The notes under the pieces were generated by a model, which saw only the letters and a program-made list of their open reading frames with translations, made no database searches and was not told the DNA's origin. The position numbers were made by a program, and so were the translations under genes. A stretch of DNA of 64,000 bases, taken from Manis javanica (Eukaryota > Chordata > Mammalia > Pholidota > Manidae). Of the stretch, positions 59,771 through 64,000 are shown in pieces. The DNA is taken from assembly GCF_040802235.1 (NCBI RefSeq), contig NC_133156.1:27113343-27177342 (forward strand), read 5' to 3'. Numbering within the stretch: the first letter of the stretch is position 1; each line of letters starts with the position of its first letter.

Positions 59771-60478
59771 GTGGGTGCTAGGCCCCTAGAAGTAAGGCCC
59801 GTAGGAAAGGAAATTGGATTCACTGGGGCTTGGGGGTGTCCCCACAAGTTGAGCACAGTTGAGCTCTTTTAGGGCTGGGCAGGTGTGAGATGGTAAGAAG
59901 TCCTCACTCCTATTTTTGTCTCCTCTTTTAATAATTTTTCATAATCTTCTAATGAAATAGTCCAGATTAACCACAAGGTCCAAAGAGTAATAGAGGCTTT
60001 ACCCATAGGCCTCCCACCGCACTTGAGAAATAGCACTTGCTCATAGAGGTGAAATCTCCTGGGGTAGGTCCCCTTCCTGCAATAAGCCGCCTGCCCTTCC
60101 TCTTACGGGAGCCACTCCCCTGAATTTTGTGCTTATTTTTCTTCTGTTTTCCTTGTCATGGCAAGAAGCTTGTTCTTGAGTGTTAGGATACCTGGGTTTT
60201 GCTAAACCATGCTCATTGTGAGATCTTGGACTAATCCTTGCCCCTTTCTGGGCCTCAGTTACCTTATTTGTGTGATGAGTCGCTGGATCCTGGGCTGTCT
60301 TAGCTCAGATACTGTGTGTGCTGTGATCCCTCTCAGTGGGGGTTTGACAGGTCCCCCTAGGTCTCCCGCCAACATCACCTCCTCATGAGCAGAAGGCCTC
60401 AAGGACTGCAGGGAGCAATCCTGGTGGGCTTCCTGGAGGCTGGGTGGAGTAGGGTGACAATGCCCTTCCCTCTTCCAG

Positions 60479-60573
60479 GCAGTGACAAGGAGGCTGTGCT
60501 GGAGCTGATCACATCCCGGAGCAACAGGCAGAGGCAGGAGATCAGCCAGAGTTACAAGTCCCTCTATGGGAAG
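60479..60573 (+). CDS. ANXA6: ANXA6 exon 4: repeat 1 core
   Basis: 95 nt from cttccag to AAG|GTAATC. It completes the Gly split with exon 3 and reads SDKEAVLELITSRSNRQRQE, then ISQSYKSLYGK. GFGSD is the type II Ca2+-binding loop of repeat 1, with Ser in place of the usual Thr as I recall in ANXA6 of other mammals. The ITSRSNRQRQE helix pair is the annexin signature. The exon ends in phase 0. Confidence 0.97.
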
Positions 60574-61119
60574 GTAATCATGGTGGCCAGAGGGCAGGTG
60601 GGGTGGGGCTGGGGCAACGATCTCATTCACCTGTGTCTTCCTTCAGGGTCTGTGGTTTAGTATTTTACCCTAGGTCAGCCTCTTCTGGCAATTTGCCCTC
60701 CTTTTTTCTTGTCTTCAGTCAGGCACCATTCAGCCACAAATACATCTAGAATGCTTGCTGTGTGATGGGCTTGGACTAGGCCTTAGGGCTACAAATGAGC
60801 CCTGTGAGGCGTCAACCCTGTGGTGTCACAGACAGTGGGAGAGACACACAGTAAATAAACAGGATGGTGGGAGGAGTCAGGAGGCCAGGGACTTGGGTCC
60901 TGTACCGCCGCTTGCCAGCTGTTACTAACCATTTGGGCAAGTTACTGACATCTCCAAGCCCGTTTCTTAGGGCTGTTGACAGTAGTTCCAAGAGCGATGA
61001 TCAAATGGGCTCACTTAGCCCAGTGCCTGACAGTAAATGCTCATTAAATGCAATTCTTATCATCATAAGTGCTTCTCCCCTAACCCCTTCATCTCCTCTG
61101 CCCTCTTCCCATTCCCCAG

Positions 61120-61233
61120 GACCTCACTGCTGACTTGAAGTATGAGCTGACAGGGAAGTTTGAACGACTGATTGTGGGTCTGATGAGGCCACCTGCCTAT
61201 TGTGATGCCAAAGAAGTTAAAGATGCCATCTCG
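61120..61233 (+). CDS. ANXA6: ANXA6 exon 5: end of repeat 1 and start of repeat 2
   Basis: 114 nt, 38 codons, between ttccccag and TCG|GTAAGA. It reads DLTADLKYELTGKFERLIVG and then LMRPPAYCDAKEVKDAIS. The Glu of YELTGKF is the acidic cap expected about 38 residues after the repeat 1 loop. LMRPPAYCDAKE is the repeat 1-2 linker and the start of repeat 2. Phase 0 at both ends. Intron 4 (60574-61119) carries an L2-like reversed fragment at about 60720-60870 and a MIR at about 60940-61060. Confidence 0.97.
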
Positions 61234-62197
61234 GTAAGAGGCATGGGTCTGCATGTGTTTGGGGTCGAGGCATGGTTAATGAGAAGATTCTGGCCTTGAC
61301 AGCAAGGATTCAGGGAGCCCTGCACCCACTCAGCGAGGCGCCCTCCTTTAAGAGGCAGCTTGCCCAAGCCCTGTCCTGGAGGCTCACCGTGGTCTCCGCC
61401 AGATGGACAGATGGGGAACAGATGTCAGTGTGAGGCAGACCCCATGAAAGGGGGCCTTTGGCCCCGATCCCAGTTTGTAGTTCTGAGGAAGTAGGATATA
61501 TAGGGAGGTGGAGACAAATTGTGTCCAACACCCAAAGGCCAAGAGCCTACTAGAGGAAGTTGGGAGGGCAGGCCCTGCCCTGGGGTAGCTTGGGAGAGTG
61601 TCCCGGAGGATGAGAGAATCGACTTGAGCCCTGAATCCTGGGGAGCGTTTGGTTGATCAGAGTGGGAAGGCCCTCCCAACGCCAGCAGGGCTTGTGCCGG
61701 TGTGTTCAGGATATGAGCACCTCGGTCTGGCGAGGTGAAGAGTTGTTGCCTAGGAAGCAGAGAGACTTCGAAGAGCCCTTAAGGGTACCTAGCACTTTAC
61801 AGTTTATAAGGTGCCATGATCTTTGCCTTAGGTGCGCTATTAAATGTGAGCTTATTTCAGTGCTCTATGAACAATTAGCAATATTAGAGATTATTACCTT
61901 TTCAATCGCCCTGTAGTTTGCAGAACTAGTATCATCTCCATTTTATGGATGAGAAAATGGAGGCCCCAAAAGACAAAGTTTCTTAATGAGAGGTCACAAA
62001 GCAAGCAGCTCACAGAGGTGGGACTAGAATCCATGTTTTGATTCTTGGGCCAGCAGCTCCAGGTCAGTGGCTATTAAGTGTGACAGGAGCAACCTGAACT
62101 TGGGGGTTTGATAGCTCTGGCCACTCCAGGATCCCAGCCCATGGCTCGTGGCCTTGAATCCCGGCCCTTGACTCATGTGCCCCTTCTCTTCTCCCAG

Positions 62198-62288
62198 GGC
62201 ATTGGCACCAATGAGAAGTGTCTCATTGAGATCTTGGCTTCCCGGACCAATGAGCAAATCCACCAACTGGTGGCAGCATACAAAGATG
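62198..62288 (+). CDS. ANXA6: ANXA6 exon 6: repeat 2 core
   Basis: 91 nt between ctcccag and G|GTGAGA. It reads [20 protein letters not shown], then [10 protein letters not shown] and the first base of Ala. GIGT is the repeat 2 Ca2+ loop and [10 protein letters not shown] its signature helix. The residue after GIGT is Asn, where human ANXA6 as I recall has Asp. Intron 5, 61234-62197, has MIR text at about 61790-62030. Confidence 0.97.
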
Positions 62289-62399
62289 GTGAGATGGGCA
62301 AGAGTGGCCATTCAGGATTTTCAGATACAGAATGAGGGTGATTGCAAGGGTGGGACCCTAAGTCTCTATTCACCCTTTTTCCTCCTTTCTTCTCATCTG

Positions 62400-62990
62400 T
62401 CTATATAATAAGTACCCACTCTGTGCTGAGTGGTGTCCTAGATTCTCAGGATATGGCGGTGGGCAGGCCTTGTAGTCAGTGTCTCCTCGAGCTTGCAGAC
62501 CAGTGAGGTAGGGAGGGATACGGACGATACACCGGAGAACATGGTGGTGATGCATGTGGTCTAGGGCTGCGAAGGACACAGACAGGAGGACAGAATGAGA
62601 CTTTACCTGGGGCGGACCTGCTTCAGACGGGTGGCCAGGGGAAACCTGTCTTGGGAGGGAATGAGAAGGAATCAGTCATTTAAAGAGTGGGAGGAGATCC
62701 TGGCAGGCAGAGGGAATGACAAGTCCAAAGGCTCTGGAGCAGAAATGAGCCTGGTAGCCACTGGGCAGGCAGGGCAGGAGCATGCAGGGCCTTGTAGGCC
62801 AAGAGAAAGGGATGGTGTTTTTTTCTGATTCATCCATTGGGAAGCATCAGATACGAGCTTTAGGACAGTCACCTGCTTAGCTGTGGTTAGAGAAGGAGTG
62901 AGAGCAGAAGCGGGTAGCACGGTCAGGAGGCTGTAGCCACCATCCAGGGGAGTCATGACGGTGGCGGGAGTAGGATGGCACCGGTGGGCT
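62400..62990 (-). repeat. L2 LINE reversed in ANXA6 intron 6
   Basis: 'gcagagggaatgacaagtcc', 'ggagcatgcagggccttgtagg' and the following text are the reversed LINE-2 3' region. It accounts for most of intron 6 and explains the open frames there. Confidence 0.72.
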
Positions 62991-63202
62991 TAGAGAGAAT
63001 TGGACAGATTCCATCTCACGGTGTCATGGGTCAGCACAAAGAACTGTGGGAATGCATCCTGTGTCTTGCCATGGCTGTCACAGAGACTGGGTTTTGGGAT
63101 TTGTAACAAATACGTAGCTGTTTTGGGAGCAGCAGGGACCTTTATCCTGGCTCCCTGAAGTCTCCTGGGGGTGGGGCTGGAGCTTGTGTTCCTTCCCTGC
63201 AG

Positions 63203-63282
63203 CCTACGAGCGTGACCTGGAGGCTGACATCATTGGCGACACCTCTGGCCACTTCCAGAAGATGCTTGTGGTTCTGCTCCAG
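63203..63282 (+). CDS. ANXA6: ANXA6 exon 7: end of repeat 2
   Basis: 80 nt from ccctgcag to CAG|GTTAGT. It finishes the Ala codon and reads YERDLEADIIGDTSGHFQKM, then LVVLLQ. The Asp of IIGDTSG is the acidic cap for the repeat 2 Ca2+ site. It ends in phase 0 after codon 163; the remaining exons lie beyond the window. Introns fall at the expected annexin positions and no in-frame stop occurs in the six coding exons. Confidence 0.97.
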
Positions 63283-64000
63283 GTTAGTCCACCTTGGGGC
63301 CCTAAGACCCTCCAGAGCCTTCTACCAGAGCACAGGCAAAGGGCCATCCATGGGCACCATCTGCCATTCACCCAGACAAGGTGGCCCGAGAGGACTCCTT
63401 GGCTCCTCAGCTATAAAGTCTTCCTCGTAAAATGTGCCTTCCCCTCCCCCAACTGCCCATTTTTGTCCTCAAACTTGAGGTGGTTTCTCTCTTTTCCCCT
63501 GGGTGTAGAGTATGATGGTGCAGGGCCAGTTCCAACCCCAGTGTGCACAGGCTGGCAGGCACACACAACCCTTCTCTGCGTGCCAAGGAATATCCTCTCC
63601 TGTGGCTTCCTCCCTCATCCACAGGCACCTCTTCCCCTCCTGCCATTGCCTTCTAAGCCACAGTAGGTACCCGAGTCATCAGCCATGATGTGTCATTTCT
63701 GGGGCTGTCTGCTTTGCATCTTCTGCAGCCAAGCCCTGCTACTCCTCCCTCCCACCCAAGTTGTACATAAAAAAGGCCGTAAAGATGTTGCAAACTGGTG
63801 TCCACAGCTAATTCAGTCTGTCAAGTTGAACTTTTTTCTTTGTGTTCCCATAGAATGTGTTTTTTTTAAACAACACTTTGAATTGGTTGCTAACACTGAA
63901 AAGTAGGGAGCTTTTGTTTTGAAAACCAGATTTCTAGATTCTTTCGAATAACTGGAAGTGCTGGTAAAGGCAGGCCTGCATTCTGCATGACTGAAGTGGA
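63283..64000 (+). other. ANXA6: ANXA6 intron 7 (partial)
   Basis: Intronic sequence to the window edge. I see no further exon, and no recognisable repeat apart from short T-rich runs near 63860. Confidence 0.7.

Noticed and set aside
1-64000. CRISPR arrays, operons, prokaryotic signals, tRNA or rRNA genes
   Set aside because: Sequence is mammalian; no regularly spaced repeats, no Shine-Dalgarno-type gene clusters and no cloverleaf or rRNA-like stretch was recognised.

Overview
The window is mammalian chromosomal DNA with intron-split genes, one CpG-island promoter, many ancient MIR and LINE-2 copies and several younger LINE-1 (L1) copies. The exons match two genes that are neighbours in the human 5q33.1 region: CCDC69 (its last coding exon, left edge, + strand) and ANXA6 (annexin A6: promoter, untranslated exon 1 and coding exons 2-7, + strand, right third; it runs off the right edge). 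I saw no carnivore-, ruminant-, horse- or primate-type SINE. The young L1 3' ends look like those I associate with pangolins, so a laurasiatherian and possibly a pangolin is my tentative guess; this is from memory and untested.

Layout. 1-736: end of CCDC69. 737-3178: its 3' UTR and downstream flank. 3183-8700: a complete minus-strand class I endogenous retrovirus with two LTRs that appear identical, a 4-bp target duplication, a proline-tRNA primer site, a leader splice donor and a polypurine tract, but no gag or pol. Only an envelope remnant survives, beside about 3 kb of AT-rich non-coding filler, so it looks like a non-autonomous, VL30-type element. 8705-14000: between the two known genes, minus-strand exons of a decayed immunoglobulin-domain gene resembling PDGFRL, with a frameshift, an in-frame stop, a lost cysteine and no visible last exon. 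A CpG-rich patch with CCAAT, CACCC and CArG motifs lies inside it at 12.7-13.0 kb. 14000-24460: mostly unremarkable intergenic DNA with MIR, L2 and old repeats, then a tight group of tiny L1 insertions with clear target-site duplications.

24468-42000: a repeat nest. A nearly full-length + strand L1 (24629-30959, 12-bp duplications) sits inside an older minus-strand L1. Beyond them an old L2 has been split by an L1, which was itself split by a solo LTR (34369-35534, duplication GACT). Next come an LTR-like unit and an old + strand class I ERV (37166-41973, duplication GAAC) with decayed integrase and envelope.

43100-64000: the ANXA6 CpG-island promoter and exon 1, an 11.7-kb first intron holding an antisense truncated L1 and an unidentified retrocopy-like minus-strand segment, then coding exons 2-7. 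These encode the N-terminus and the first two annexin repeats (163 codons, all phases consistent, no disruption).

The three cellular genes have no operon-like link. ANXA6 and CCDC69 are independent, same-strand neighbours, with the decayed gene on the opposite strand between them. Most of the extra length between CCDC69 and ANXA6 comes from the retroelements.
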